DNA from: Sequoia sempervirens
Lineage: Eukaryota; Streptophyta; Pinopsida; Cupressales; Cupressaceae
Direction of reading: 5' to 3'
Assembly (NCBI GenBank): GCA_007258455.2
Contig: VDFB02193867.1
Location: forward strand, 530,134,863-530,198,862
DNA length: 64,000 bases
A program made the position numbers and the translations under genes. The notes below the pieces were generated by a model. It made no database searches. It was given only the letters and a program-made list of their open reading frames with translations, and was not told where the DNA came from. Below, in pieces: positions 11,166 through 22,583 of this stretch. How positions within the stretch are numbered: position 1 is the first letter of the stretch; each line of letters starts with the position of its first letter.

Positions 11166-13258
11166 TTTTAGATCATTATCAATATTTTTAACTAACATAG
11201 GAATAGATAGTTAAATATTTTATCCCTAATAAAATTGATCCTAATACAACATATTCGTGTATTGTATTATCTCTTTTGAAAAAATAAAACATGTTATTTT
11301 CTTTATGACATATAATAAAACTTTTTGGTATTAATGGGATTTTAATGGAATTTATTAGGCTAAGTGGAATCATATCAAAGTGGAATTTTATCTTCTTTAC
11401 ATAGGGTCTTTTGAGAAAGACTTGTTCATATTATTTTGTTGGAAAAAATGGGATCTTGGGTGTAAATCATAACTTTATCCCATTTACACATTAACAAACA
11501 CAAAAATTACCATAAAATACCACTTGGCTACTATACTGAATGGAAGAGCCAAAATGGTTGATCATTTTTTTGGTCCCTTTTGTTTGTGGTAGCAAGGTTA
11601 GATCTAATTTAGGATTAAATTATGTAAAATGATAGTGAATTAGGATAAAGATGTACCTACAAAAAAATTATGGAGTTATATAAAAAATTAGAAATGATAC
11701 TCAAAAATGGATTATAGAGAAGAAGAGTATAGAGACAGAGGAACCTAGAATTCAAATTTGGACTGAAACTTACTAGATAGGGGCATGGACACCCTTGACT
11801 AGAAATATTGCTCTTTAGGAATTTTGAATAGGACTTAGTAGGTTACATTTTTGAAGCACTATCAAACTCCTAGAATCAACCTCAAAAGTTATTCTATTGA
11901 AAAGTAATTCCACTTTCCCCAATTTGTTGAAGGAAGATGCTTGAATATTGAATCATGCAATTAGGTCTTGAATCCCCTTCCAATTTTGCTTCAAATTTGT
12001 CACCTACACATAGGAAAGTAGGGAAAGGGTTGTGCCATATAAGGGATTACCTAAGTCAAACCCAATTTTGGTGTTTCCACCTCCACAACAGCTATGATGA
12101 CATATATGGTGCAAGTCAAGTAGAGGAAAAAATAGATAAAACAAGTGATACATTGATAAATGTTTCAACTCACCACTTCAAATATAAGTTCCTTGATGGA
12201 TTGAACTTATGATACACATCTCATGCAAAGAAAATTGTATTTATTGAAGGTCTTACAAGTGTTAGTACTCACAAAACACATGAACATAAAAACAAGAATG
12301 ATCTTACTTGAAGATTTGATGCATTGCTAACATAATGCTTGACTGAAATAATCTTGCAATAATTCTACTAGTTCTTCCCTTGACTACTTTTTGGATGCTC
12401 AAATTTTGAATTTAAATTTTTAGGTGTCTTAATTGTGAAAAATACTTGTATTTATATCCATTTATTTATTTCTCTCAAAATTAATTATGAAGAGCCAGAA
12501 AATAAATTTAAATTTACAAATATAAAAATCAATGATAAAATATTTAAATTTGGGCCAAAATAGGCTAGTCAGGGGTGTAGGTGACCTAGATTGGACCTAT
12601 TTTGGGGAATTTGATATCATTAAATGAATATTTAATATTAATTTATAATTTTAATTTAATTTCCTAAGACCAATATTTAAAATGGGAAAATAATTAACAT
12701 AATTAAGTTCATGCATCAAAGGTGGGTCCAAACATAATTTGAAATCCACTGGAAAGAATGTTTCTTTTCAAAGGAAATATTTCAAACTCTTTCATTTTAG
12801 AAAAAGTGCTCTTTTTCCAAAGGATATTTTTAGACTCTTTCACTAATAGGGTCCTTTCAAAAGAAAATTTCATCTGGGAGCCCTGAGAGAACACAACATT
12901 TTTTAAAATGAAGGATTTCAATAAGGGATTATTTCATCAAGGAATTCATTTTAAAGAAGATTTTAAATAAATGAATCATTTTGAAATAATTTTCCTTACT
13001 AAAAATTGCAACACATGGCAGCCCCCATTAGGATGGTGTGTGTTACATAAAGGAGTGCATGGAATCCTAAGGATCTAGAAAGGAGAGGTAGAGATATTGT
13101 GCCATGCAACATATGGTGAGATGTATTCATGGTATGTTGTCACACATATGAGGGAAAACACATAAGAACCACAACATTAAGAAGTAGACAGAGATGAAGA
13201 AATCAAGAGATAGGAGATCTAAGAATTTGGGGTTAAATCTATTCATAGATATAAATAG
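11166..13258. other. Unassigned sequence before element C0
   Basis: No domain recognised. A short frame at 11955-12212 (85 codons) has no family match that I can see. Around 12740-12990 there is a loose repetition of phrases such as TTTCAAAGGAAATAT, TTTCCAAAGGATAT and TTTCAAAAGAAAAT. At 13015-13200 the composition changes (AGGAGAGGTAGAGATAT, repeated CACACAT) but no boundary can be fixed. Confidence 0.4.
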
Positions 13259-13850
13259 TGTAGTGTAGAAAAATGTATCGCTTTACATTTTCATGGAACT
13301 TAATAATGCTTTAATGAAATGTTGAAATATGTATCCCTTTACATTTGCATACTTGTTTGGGCCCTCTTAATTAAATTGGACTTAATTATGCCTTAATAAT
13401 CCATATTTTACATTTACAATACAAATTTATGAAGGAGAAACCAAACAACAATTAATGCCAATACATAATTAAACACCTTGAGAAATGTGTGTTCCATGAA
13501 TAGGGACCTGTGACCCATTCGCCCATGGGAAAATGGGTCCTCCGTAGGATTTGGAACCCATTTTTAAAACATGTTTTGGTGGTATTTTATCATCCCAAAT
13601 TCAAATCTCAAATGTCGACTTGTAATGTTTAATTTTTGAGAAATTAAGGAAAAATGTCTATAAATACAAGGTTATTTTAACAAATCAACTAGATATTTTC
13701 AAGAGTACTTTCACAAGATAAAATGTTATTGTCAAGAGCATTGAAGAGTAGAATTATTAAGGATTTATTGTAGCAATCAAGATCCAAGCATCATGTCAAA
13801 GTTATGCTCATTCATGGATGTTTTTGGAGCTAACATTGTGATATAGGTTT
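13259..13850 (+). mobile_element. C0 5' LTR, left part
   Basis: Begins TGTAGTGTAGAAAAATG and matches the C0 3' LTR start at 27188 over several hundred bases with moderate divergence, but here no polypurine tract precedes it, so it is the outer boundary of the element. A plant TATA box (CTATAAATACAAGG, near 13660) lies upstream of the interruption. One copy of the recurrent hairpin lies at 13510-13542. The LTR is broken at 13850 by element A and continues at 24068. The LTR family is that of elements C2, D and F. Confidence 0.75.
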
Positions 13851-15143
13851 TGTAGATACCCTAAATTGTCTTGACTGGTGAACAACACTATTTAACTAAC
13901 TTTCACCCTTCTTCCCTAAATGATTAAATAATACATTATTATTTAATTATTATCAAATTCTGTATTTGTCTATTAATTAAGTGATTTAACATTATTTAAT
14001 TAATTCATCCTCAATCATCATTTTTGAGTAATTAAATAAATCTCATTTATTTAATAAATGTCCTAATTTAACCTTGTTTCTCTACTAATTGAATAATATT
14101 ACATTATTTAATTAATTCACCTATCTTATCATTTATCTAGCTTTATTCCTCTTGATTAATTAAATAAATATCAATTATTTAATTATGTTGCTAACTTTCC
14201 CTATTCTTCTAATTTAATTAAATGGTTATTATTAATTGTTTAATTAATAAACTTTCCCCTTTCCAAATTAAATAATTAAATTAAGTTATTTAATTCATTC
14301 AACATCATCCCTTTAATAAATAAACTTTATTTATTAAAGTCAACTCAACTTGCACGTTCCTCTTATTAATTAATTAATTAATTTCCCCAGATGGACTAAT
14401 TCTTCTTTTAGTTGACTAAACAATCTATAAATATTTAGTTAACTAGCCAAGTATCTCTCATCCATAATCTCCTCAAATATAATGACCACTCTCTAATAGT
14501 TGACTATTCAATCTATTTAGTTAACCATCCATCTAATTCTCCTGACTCACATCCTCTCTCAGTCAACTGAGACTATTCAATCTATCTAGTGGATTGTTCA
14601 ATCTAAATTGGCTCACTCCTACTCTCTCCCAGTCCTTTGATCAATCATTGGAGTTTACTAACCAATCTAATTCCTCTCAATAGCTGTCAACCATTGATCT
14701 TGATTCAACATTGTTTAATCTTGAGTGTTCATCTAAAAACTTCAAATCTATATAACAACCTCATTTCTTCTCAAAAATGAATCGAAGAATCAATATGTTT
14801 TATACAACGAAGTAATACTGAATTAACACTAAACTAATTTCTTGAGATTTTTTCACATCCTCGGTCACCATTAATGTGCATTAAAGCTTTTGCAAACATC
14901 AAAATGAAGGCTTCGCATTGATACAAATGCAATCCAACATCACTGTTAAAACATCTTCAACATGGTATGGTAACGCTTTGATTTTATGAATTCAATTTTA
15001 TGTTATCATTATGATTGCATTGTTTGTTTGATTTCATTGTTTAAAGTGTCATTTCATGAGTATGGATTTGCGAATTCTCTCTTGTGTGAATTGATTAGTT
15101 TGATTCATATGTTATTTTCCTATTCATAGATTTCCCCCTTACA
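13851..15143 (+). mobile_element. Element A 5' LTR
   Basis: Starts TGTAGATACCCTAAATTGTC and ends CCCTTACA. It aligns along its length with 22584-24067. The U3 at 13915-14400 is a row of TTAATTAAAT palindromic modules. A TATA-like box (CTATATAACAACC, near 14748) precedes CTCATTTCTTCTC. The LTR copies differ by numerous substitutions and by a SINE present only in the 3' copy, so insertion is old. No convincing primer-binding site with TGG follows position 15143. Confidence 0.8.
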
Positions 15144-15172
15144 TAAATTGACATGCTCAGTGGAAATATTTT

Positions 15173-16150
15173 TTGTTTTTTAAGAATTTTACAAGTTATA
15201 GTACAGCTAACATGATTACCCCAAATACTAAAAACAAATCCTATGAAGAAGAAGCTACTTCTACCAAAATTGATACATTAGACACTTATGAATGTCTAGA
15301 ATACTATTTGTATATCCAAAACATGTTTGAAAACCTTAAGGTAAATACTATCATCACTAAACCTACATCTAAAACCACATCTAACAATGACCATATCGAG
15401 ACGGATTCCAATGAGTACAAATGGGATTCCTATGACTCTAGTGAATGCAACTTAAATACCTTATGGAGCCTTTAAAAAAATAATTTCCTTAACCTAACAA
15501 CGACATCCATAATATTTTCCAATACCAACGACAAAATATCTTTACATTATCCATAGTTGATAGATTGGGACCAACAACATCATACTCCAATTTTGTACGC
15601 ATGCCAAAATGATGAGGCTATTGCAGAGTTCATGGGACATTGAGCCAATATACTGTAGGGAGATCACAAAGCAGAGTTTATAATGGAACTAGATCAAGGA
15701 GCATATTTTGAATGGGAGATTGTGTATTCCAATTGCAAAAATAAACTACAAAATTTAAAAATCAAAAAGAGGTCCCCTAAAGAAAACCATAATGTGGCTT
15801 TATCAAATCCAGAAAAGAGAAAAATAAAGGATGCATCCGAAGGTGAAAACCTCTCTAAGGCACCCAAAGATGGTACATTCAATCACCCCACCATAGAATA
15901 TCAAGAGAAATCAACACTCCTAGTTGAAGACATTGAACCTATCAATATTGGCACAAAAAGAACACCCAAGATCACATATCATGCGACATCACTTGATCCT
16001 AAAGAAAAAGTGAACTTCTTAGCATTTATCAATGGAAGAAAAAACAACTGTGTAGGGACATATGCTGACATGCCAGGGCTAGATCTAGCATTGGTCTTAC
16101 ATCACCTAGCCTTATTTCCTAGAGCTAAACCCATCATGCAGAAGCTATAG
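15173..16150 (+). pseudogene. Element A N-terminal polyprotein region, no gag motifs
   Basis: Two open frames (15173-15475 and 15683-16150) joined by readable but interrupted sequence. The first has DTYECLEYYLYIQNMFENLK and an acidic tail. The second is Lys/Glu-rich and ends in YADMPGLDLALVLHHLALFP and KPIMQKL, the conserved linker that stands directly before RT in Tat elements (usually DMPGLDPxLVxHxLxxxP). No CCHC or CxFHxxxGH zinc motif and no aspartic protease D-T/S-G is visible. This region is much shorter than a usual gag-protease segment of over 2 kb. Either the element lost gag or it never carried it. Confidence 0.65.
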
Positions 16151-16153
16151 AAG

Positions 16154-16815
16154 ATGCGTCCACAAATACCACTTTTGGTAAAAATAGAACTTCAGAAACT
16201 ATTAGATGTGGGCTTCATCAAACCCATTAACTATCCTAAATGGGTGTCTAATCTAGTACCAATATCAAAGCCTACTAGGGGCATAAGAATCTACATAGAT
16301 TTTTTAGATCTAAACAAGGCTTTCCCAAAGGATGACTTCCCTCTTCCCAACATTGATATGATTGTATACCTAACTACAAGGAATGAAATGCTATCATTAA
16401 TGGATGGCTTCTCTGGATACAATCAAATCAAAATATCTCTTGAGGACTTGACATAAAATAACATTCACCTATGCATGGGGAACCTTTTGTTGTCTAGAAT
16501 GTCATGCCATTTGGTCTAAATAATGCAGGGGAAACCTATCAGTGAGCAATGACTACCATATTTCATGATATGATGCATACCAATATATGGAGGATTATGT
16601 AGATGATATTCTAGAAAAATCCATCAAAAGTGAAGACCATTTGACCAACCTAGAAAAATTATTTGACAGGCTAGAACAATACAACTTGAGGCTCAATCCA
16701 AAAAAGTGTGTATTTGAAGTAACTTATAACAAATTGATAGGGTACATAGTATCAAGAAGAGGCATTGAGGTAGATTCTACCAAGGTAAAAGTTATATATT
16801 AGAAATGCCTCCTTC
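16154..16815 (+). pseudogene. Element A reverse transcriptase
   Basis: Ty3 RT blocks are clear: LVKIELQKLLDVGFIKPI, VPISKPTRGIRIYIDFLDLN (F-x-D-L-N block), FPLPNIDMIV, LSLMDGFSGYNQIKIS and, after a frame break at 16456-16590, the catalytic YVDD in MEDYVDDILEKSIK. LRLNPKKCVFEVTYNKLIGY follows, typical of the thumb. The set DLNKAFPKDDFPLPNID is characteristic of Tat rather than chromoviruses. Frameshifts and stops between 16450 and 16590 and at 16800 inactivate it. It would have copied element RNA inside virus-like particles. Confidence 0.9.
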
Positions 16816-17400
16816 GAAAATGTTAAAGCAACGAAGAACTATACAAGGAAAACTACAATCCATTAGGTAATTCATTGCACAACTAGCTAACAAGTGTCAT
16901 CCTTTCACCCATTTACTACACAAAGGCTTCGCATGTAAGTGGGATGGTAGATGTGATTAGGAATTATAACAATTCAAGGAGTATTTACTCACTTCTCTAG
17001 TATTAATGCCACCAGTTCTAGATAAAGCAATGATCCTATATGTTTCTACAACACCGATAGCACTAAGAGCTCTCCTATCACAACTAGATGTCAAAAGCAA
17101 GGAAAGAGTGGCCTATTATATCATCCAAACACTAGTGGGAAATGAATTGAACTATACAAGTTGATAGAAAGAGTGTTTCTATCTATCATCTTTGTGATAT
17201 AGAAGTTGAGACAATACATCTTAAACAAACAAGTAAAGTTGATATCAAAGGTGGATCCCCTAAAGTACCTATTAGTGAAATCGGCTCTAACAAGGATGAT
17301 TACTTCATTATACTAAGTTAGTTTCATATAGAGTACATAGATAGAAAATATATCAAAGGACAAATCATAGAAAATCAACTAGCAAAAGCACTAATGGAAT
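16816..17400 (+). pseudogene. Element A RNase H remnant
   Basis: Directly after RT. Readable pieces are ELYKLIERVFLSIIFVI (usual ...CLALVFAIQKLRHYLL), VKLISKVDPLKYLLVKSALT and, near 17340, YIDRKYIKGQIIENQLAKAL, which matches the connection segment of Tat elements leading to the second RNase H. Stops are frequent and the frame changes several times. It would remove RNA from the RNA-DNA hybrid. Confidence 0.75.
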
Positions 17401-17938
17401 GTCATCAGCCTTTAACAGCAAAATTCCTAGATGAAAGCATCATTTTAACAAATCAATCTAGTTTTTGTACCTTGTACTTTGATAGGTCTCACACTCAACA
17501 TGGCTCAAGAGTAGGTATCTTATTTCTCATACCATAAGGAGATAGTATACCTAAGACTTACAAGATTGATTTTCTATGTACCAATAACATCCTTGAATAT
17601 GAAGTGCTAATTACAAAATTGAAGATGGTCATAGAATGGTGAATAAAGGAACTATAGATTTATGAAGACTCCCAATTTTTCATCAAGTAGGTAAACGATG
17701 AATATTAAAAAAATGATGATAAGCTAATACCATATAAAAGAATGGTAGATAGTTTCAAACAGTACTTTGTCATCATCATCTTTGAACAATTTCCCTAAAT
17801 CAACAACAGAGTAGCTAACACTATGGTGACAATAGGTTCACTCCTTTAAATTCCACAAAACATTCTAAAATATGAATTCCTTATGGAGAAACTCCTTATC
17901 CTAACATTCAATATCCCATAATTAGAACTACTTTGTGA
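17401..17938 (+). pseudogene. Element A acquired (second) RNase H
   Basis: The pieces TLYFDRSHTQHGSRVGILFL, NNILEYEVLITKLKMVIEW, IYEDSQFFIK and RVANTMVTIGSLL follow the pattern of the extra, archaeal-type RNase H typical of Tat elements (YFDGAxxxxGxGxGI, NNxAEYEALIxGLxxAxE, D-S-Q and DALA blocks). Its presence between the first RNase H and integrase is the best lineage marker here. The catalytic Gly and Asp contexts are partly altered (FDRS for FDGA, LEYEV for AEYEA). The frame stays readable to about 17938 where an inserted LTR begins. Confidence 0.8.
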
Positions 17939-19459
17939 TGTTTTTGGTCCTAACTTGGTGCAGGAGCACCTAGTGAAGTTATGCCTCCAAAAGGAAATCA
18001 TGTAAAATTTGAATTTTCATCATGTAAAGCATGTAAAAAGGTCATTGGTGTACCATTTCAAATGTATTTGAGTCACTACTAGGTTTCTAGGTAGTCAATT
18101 AAGTCAAACTGCAAAAAAATTGCCATTTTATTGCACAAATGCAAAATTGCAAAAAAAATGCAAAAAAAAAGGAAGTTGAAGAGTCATTGTTGTAAAAGAA
18201 GTTATTAGGTCAGTTGTAACTAAGAGGAATTCAATAAAAATCTTGTAAACACCTTAAAAAGGCCTTGTGAAGGCGAGCAAATCATTAGAGATTCTATCTT
18301 GTAGAAAATTTTGAATAAAGAACCCTATTTTCTGTAGTTACAACATTTTCTTCTTGTTTGCAAGTACTGTACAAACATTATAGCACTCCTAGGCTGTAAA
18401 TTTTGATTTTTCTTCATATCTTTTTGTGTTAGCACCCATTTAGAAGAGGTTTGAAGATATTTCATCAAATATTGAGGATTTAAGAGCATTTTGATTGTAA
18501 ATTGTTTTGTAACCCTCAATTTAAGGGTTTTGAGAGTTTAAGGAGAGTTTGAACAACCATTCCACCAATGGAGGATTTTTAAATCATTGTAATGGGTTAT
18601 TTTAGAGATTTTTTCATTTTGAGTGTGTTGGAAGATGCAGGGTAAGTCTTGTTGCAAAGTTTCATTGTTGTCCTCATTGATTTTTCATTGATTTTTGATT
18701 CAAAGTGATGGCTAAATGATGGAGTTTGCACTAAAAGAAGGGTTAAAGATTTGGAGATGGTTTACTTACCATTTGTAGACATATTCTATCATGTTTGAAG
18801 TAGTGTAAAAGTGGAATGAGGTTTGGAAAGCATATTTTCAATAAACCCTTGTTTTGCTTAGTTTAAAATGGTCTAGAGTGAGGGTTTTATATTTTGGTGC
18901 AATAAAGATTCTTCCAATATTAAAAGTTTGTTGAATCTATAGTTTTAGTGCCTAGTAAGGGTCTATCATTGTAAATTAAGGGTTGATAAATTTATTAGTG
19001 GAGACATACTTTGTAAAATAGGCCTATTTGAAGCTTGTAGGAGTGGTCCAGTCATTTGTAGAGTCAAAATTTCAAAAGAAACCTTATTGTATCTTTTTAT
19101 ATGTTCAAGTAGATCAAAATGGGTTCCTCTAAAAGTATGTTGTTAGGGGATATTCAACTTGGTTTAAGAGATATACCTATTTTTGTCAATATGGACTACT
19201 ACAAGCAAGTAAGTCTTTGTGGTGTAAGTAATAGAGAAAACTAATGAGTCTGAGTTATAAAGGAGTTTTTTTGGTTTGAACCTATCAAAATAATGATGTT
19301 TAAGGTGTACTAGGTTCTGATGTGAGTTTGGAATCCTAATTGGGTGTTTTGGTGTATTGATAACCTTGTGGAATCAAGTGTCAATGAAGTGAATTTTGGT
19401 GAAAGTTTTAAGAGATCTTCTCAAGTTTGTGTTTTGGGTATTTAGTACCCTTGAAGTCA
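17939..19459 (+). mobile_element. Probable solo LTR inside element A
   Basis: Between the acquired RNase H and integrase the Tat protein reading stops at 17938 and returns at about 19470 (SPW block, then IQHGIIPLDLTTNQKK). The intervening 1.5 kb has no domain, starts TGTTTTTGGTCC and may end at GAAGTCA, and has AATAAAG signals near 18310, all as in an LTR. Flanks TGTGA and GTAGA are a poor duplication match, so the exact ends are uncertain. Minus-strand open frame 18325-18519 in it is not a gene. Confidence 0.5.
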
Positions 19460-19469
19460 GTAGATGCTC

Positions 19470-20745
19470 TGTATCATAACTCACCATGGTAAGAAGATAC
19501 ATTTTACTATATCCAGCATGGTATCATACCTCTTGACTTAACGACAAACCAAAAGAAAACATTTGTCCATGTAGAACATCTAGATTCACCATCTTAGGAG
19601 ATACCCTATATAGACGAATTCTAGGCAGAACATTACTTCGATCTCTCAATGTGGAAGAAGTGCAAACCTCTTTACAAGAAGTGCACAAAGGTATTTGTGG
19701 TTCTCATGCTAGTAGACCTAATCTAGTACAAAAATTGTTGAGAACAGGGTACTATTGGCCCTTCATGGAACAAGAAAGCATCAATTTCTCAAAAAGATGT
19801 CATCAATGCCAATAGCATAGTGATCTTGTTCCCGCACTAGCATAGGAACTGAGACCTATAACAACACCATGTCCTTTCTCATAATGGGGATTAGACTTAA
19901 TAGGCAAAATCTCTCCCACTTCATCTAATGGGCACAAGTTCATTATCACTACAACTATATATGTCACAAAGTGGATAGAAGAAATTCCATTAATGTACAT
20001 CACTGACAAACAGATACCAAAGTTTATCTTGAATTATCTAATTTTTCGATATGGAATTCCCCAAACTATCATAACGGATAATGGTACCCCATTCAAAAAT
20101 CAAGAGGTTCGTGAGATTTTTTTCCAAGTTTTCTATCAAACACCGAGTCTCAATGTCCTACTACCCCCAAGGAAACAATCAGGCTGAAGTGTCCAATAAA
20201 ACCATCCTAAAAATATTGAAAAAGACTATAATGACATTAGTCGTAATTGGAATTTGCAACTAAACCCATCCTTATGGGCTTACCAAACCAGCATTCGTAC
20301 ACCTATAGGTGCAACACCTTTTTCCTTGTTCTATGGATTTGAAGCATTCGTACCTATTGAAGTTGAAATACCCTCACTACGAGTATCCCTAAAAGGAATG
20401 GTCAACAATGAGGAATATCAAGTGTCCAAATTGAATGAGTTAGAACTCCTAGATGAAAGGTATTTAAGTGTGTTAAACCATCTTCAAGCTTATTAGAATT
20501 ATCTCAAAAGAAGTTACAACAAAAATATCAAAAATAGAAGCTTTCAAGTTGGTGACCTAGTAATAAAAGAGAATCAAAAGATCTAACTAAATCAAGATGG
20601 GAAGGGGAATTTTGAACCAAATTGGCTAGGTCCTTTCATCATCACAACAAGCTATGGCTCTAGATCTTATCAATTGGCTACTCTTGAAGGAGAACCTTTA
20701 GTTGAACCACTAAACAACAACCATCTAAAAAGGTTTTATACTTGA
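19470..20745 (+). pseudogene. Element A integrase
   Basis: The N-terminal zinc-binding HHCC region is readable at 19665-19812 (EVHKGICGSHASRPN, YYWPFMEQES, CHQCQ). The catalytic core shows WGLDLIGKI (first D), IITDNGTPFKN (second D) and, one frame away, YYPQGNNQAEVSNKTILK (E). Then LNPSLWAYQTSIRTPIGATP and an RSFQVGDLV segment lead to NWLGPFIITTSYGSRSYQLA (GPF/Y-type module) and LKRFYT. All three DDE residues survive but frameshifts at about 20150-20260 and stops break it. It would have joined element DNA to the chromosome. No chromodomain follows. Confidence 0.9.
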
Positions 20746-22583
20746 ACACATTGAAGTATCCTAGCAAAAAATCTAAAAGAGCACAAAAAAATAAAAAGAA
20801 AGAAAAATAGTAAAGAGAAATAAAACACTTTAAGTGAAAACCACTGTGTGGCACTTCTAGGACATGTTTCGTAGTGAAAACTTGGAAAACAAACACTACA
20901 TTTAAATAAAACCTACATCTTTATCTATCAACACTATCTGAGGCATCCACCCATTTGTCCCATGATAAAACATGTAACCAACCATGGCTCGATGACTGAT
21001 CAAGTGTTGAACCTTGTTACACCATTAAAATTTGTCTCCCCTAATAAAGGTAATCTTGTCTCGAACTAGGGGAAACTTACCGAAGCTGGTAATGGATTGG
21101 ATCCTTGTACATCCCATCACGATCAAAAACTATCAAAATAAAAAAAATCCCAAAAAATTAAAAAAATTGAAACAAAGTCAAAAACATCAAAATACCAAAA
21201 ACATGTTATGCTTTAAGTCGACACCAGTCGAACTATGTGGTCTTTGCATGTATAACAAAGGAAAGGATAATCTTTGATCAACCCCCAAGGCCTTAGGTTA
21301 GTCCCCTTAGGTGTCTGTCATAGTCTTTTAACTTAGTCAAAAATTCAAAATCCAAAAACCATTTGAAAAATCAAAAATAGTCAAAAAAATACTCCCATGA
21401 AACAAGAAAACTATGAGCCTCTGTGTGGATAACATAGGTAAGGCCATCATAACTGATGAGCCATTGAGGCCCTAGGTTAGTCCCTTGAAAACAACAAAAA
21501 CAACATCAAATAATTCAAAAATATTAAAATTCCTATTTCCACCATCAAAAATAAACAAATCCATCCAAAATAAATGAGCATCACCTCCAACCTCTAACAA
21601 ATGCAATTAGCAAGAAAAAAAAATAGGAAGTCCAAAACTTACAAGAAAATAATTGCAAAGGACATTATCATAATCAAACTAAAACAATGCCAAAGTGTTA
21701 ACTACCTATCTATTGACAATTCATCATCAACATCTTGAGATATGTCTTAATGGATAGATCGTTCCTACAATAGACATCATTAATAATGGATAATAGCCTT
21801 AAACCTCAAAAAAAATATGGCAAGTGATATAGCATCATTGTTTATCTTTTTGTTATTTTATCTTTCTAATTTATCTTATTGACTCATTCCTAGGATCTCT
21901 CGAGGATGTCCATAAGGATTTAGAGAGGAAGGAATGGGGAAATTGAGCATCATTTTTGTTTGCTATGTTCGTTGGATTTTTTTGTGATACTACAACGACG
22001 AATTATTTCTTTGTTCTATGTATGGAAGTTGTTTTGAGGAATTTCGTGTAGTGGTTGCATGTTAGGTACTTCATACCTCTCTATGTAGCTGGTCCAAAAT
22101 ATTTTAAAGCTTCTCACCCATACACTCTAACAGGGTTTTCGTATGTCTAGTACATGAGCAAGAATACTCCTTGTTTGTGGAGTCAGAGTCCACATAATGG
22201 ATACAACGTCACCTCAGTCATTAATAACCTGGTGCATCATATTTTTTTACTTCATAAATAAGGATTACTAAAAACTATGAAGTCTCAATGAAGAAAAAGC
22301 AAATGAGTATCATCAACTAACATCATCAAATTTCTTCTATCTTCTAAATCTTACTACCACTTTCTTCTAAGTTAGCATTTCTTCTATTAGTAATTAAACT
22401 TAAATGCATTAGATCATTTTGTCAAAAAAATTGGATCATTATCCAGAATTCTCACCAAATTTCTCGAGGGGGAAGCATGTTATCTCATCTTCACTGGGGC
22501 ATATTGGGCAACTCCTAAGCATGAATTTTTAAATTTTCTTTGACACAATGCTCAAAATTGCATTGTAACAAAGAGGGGGAAAA
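20746..22583 (+). mobile_element. Element A 3' leader and polypurine tract
   Basis: Noncoding. Begins soon after integrase with GTGAAAACCACTGTGTGGC (about 20837), a phrase shared with T1 and B. A-rich repeats (AAAATCCAAAAACC type) lie at 21125-21215 and 21340-21390, separated by two related segments ending in TTAGTCCCCTTAGG and TTAGTCCCTTGAAA. The block at 21880-22210 matches T1. The polypurine tract CAAAGAGGGGGAAAA (22569-22583) precedes the 3' LTR. No gene. Confidence 0.75.
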
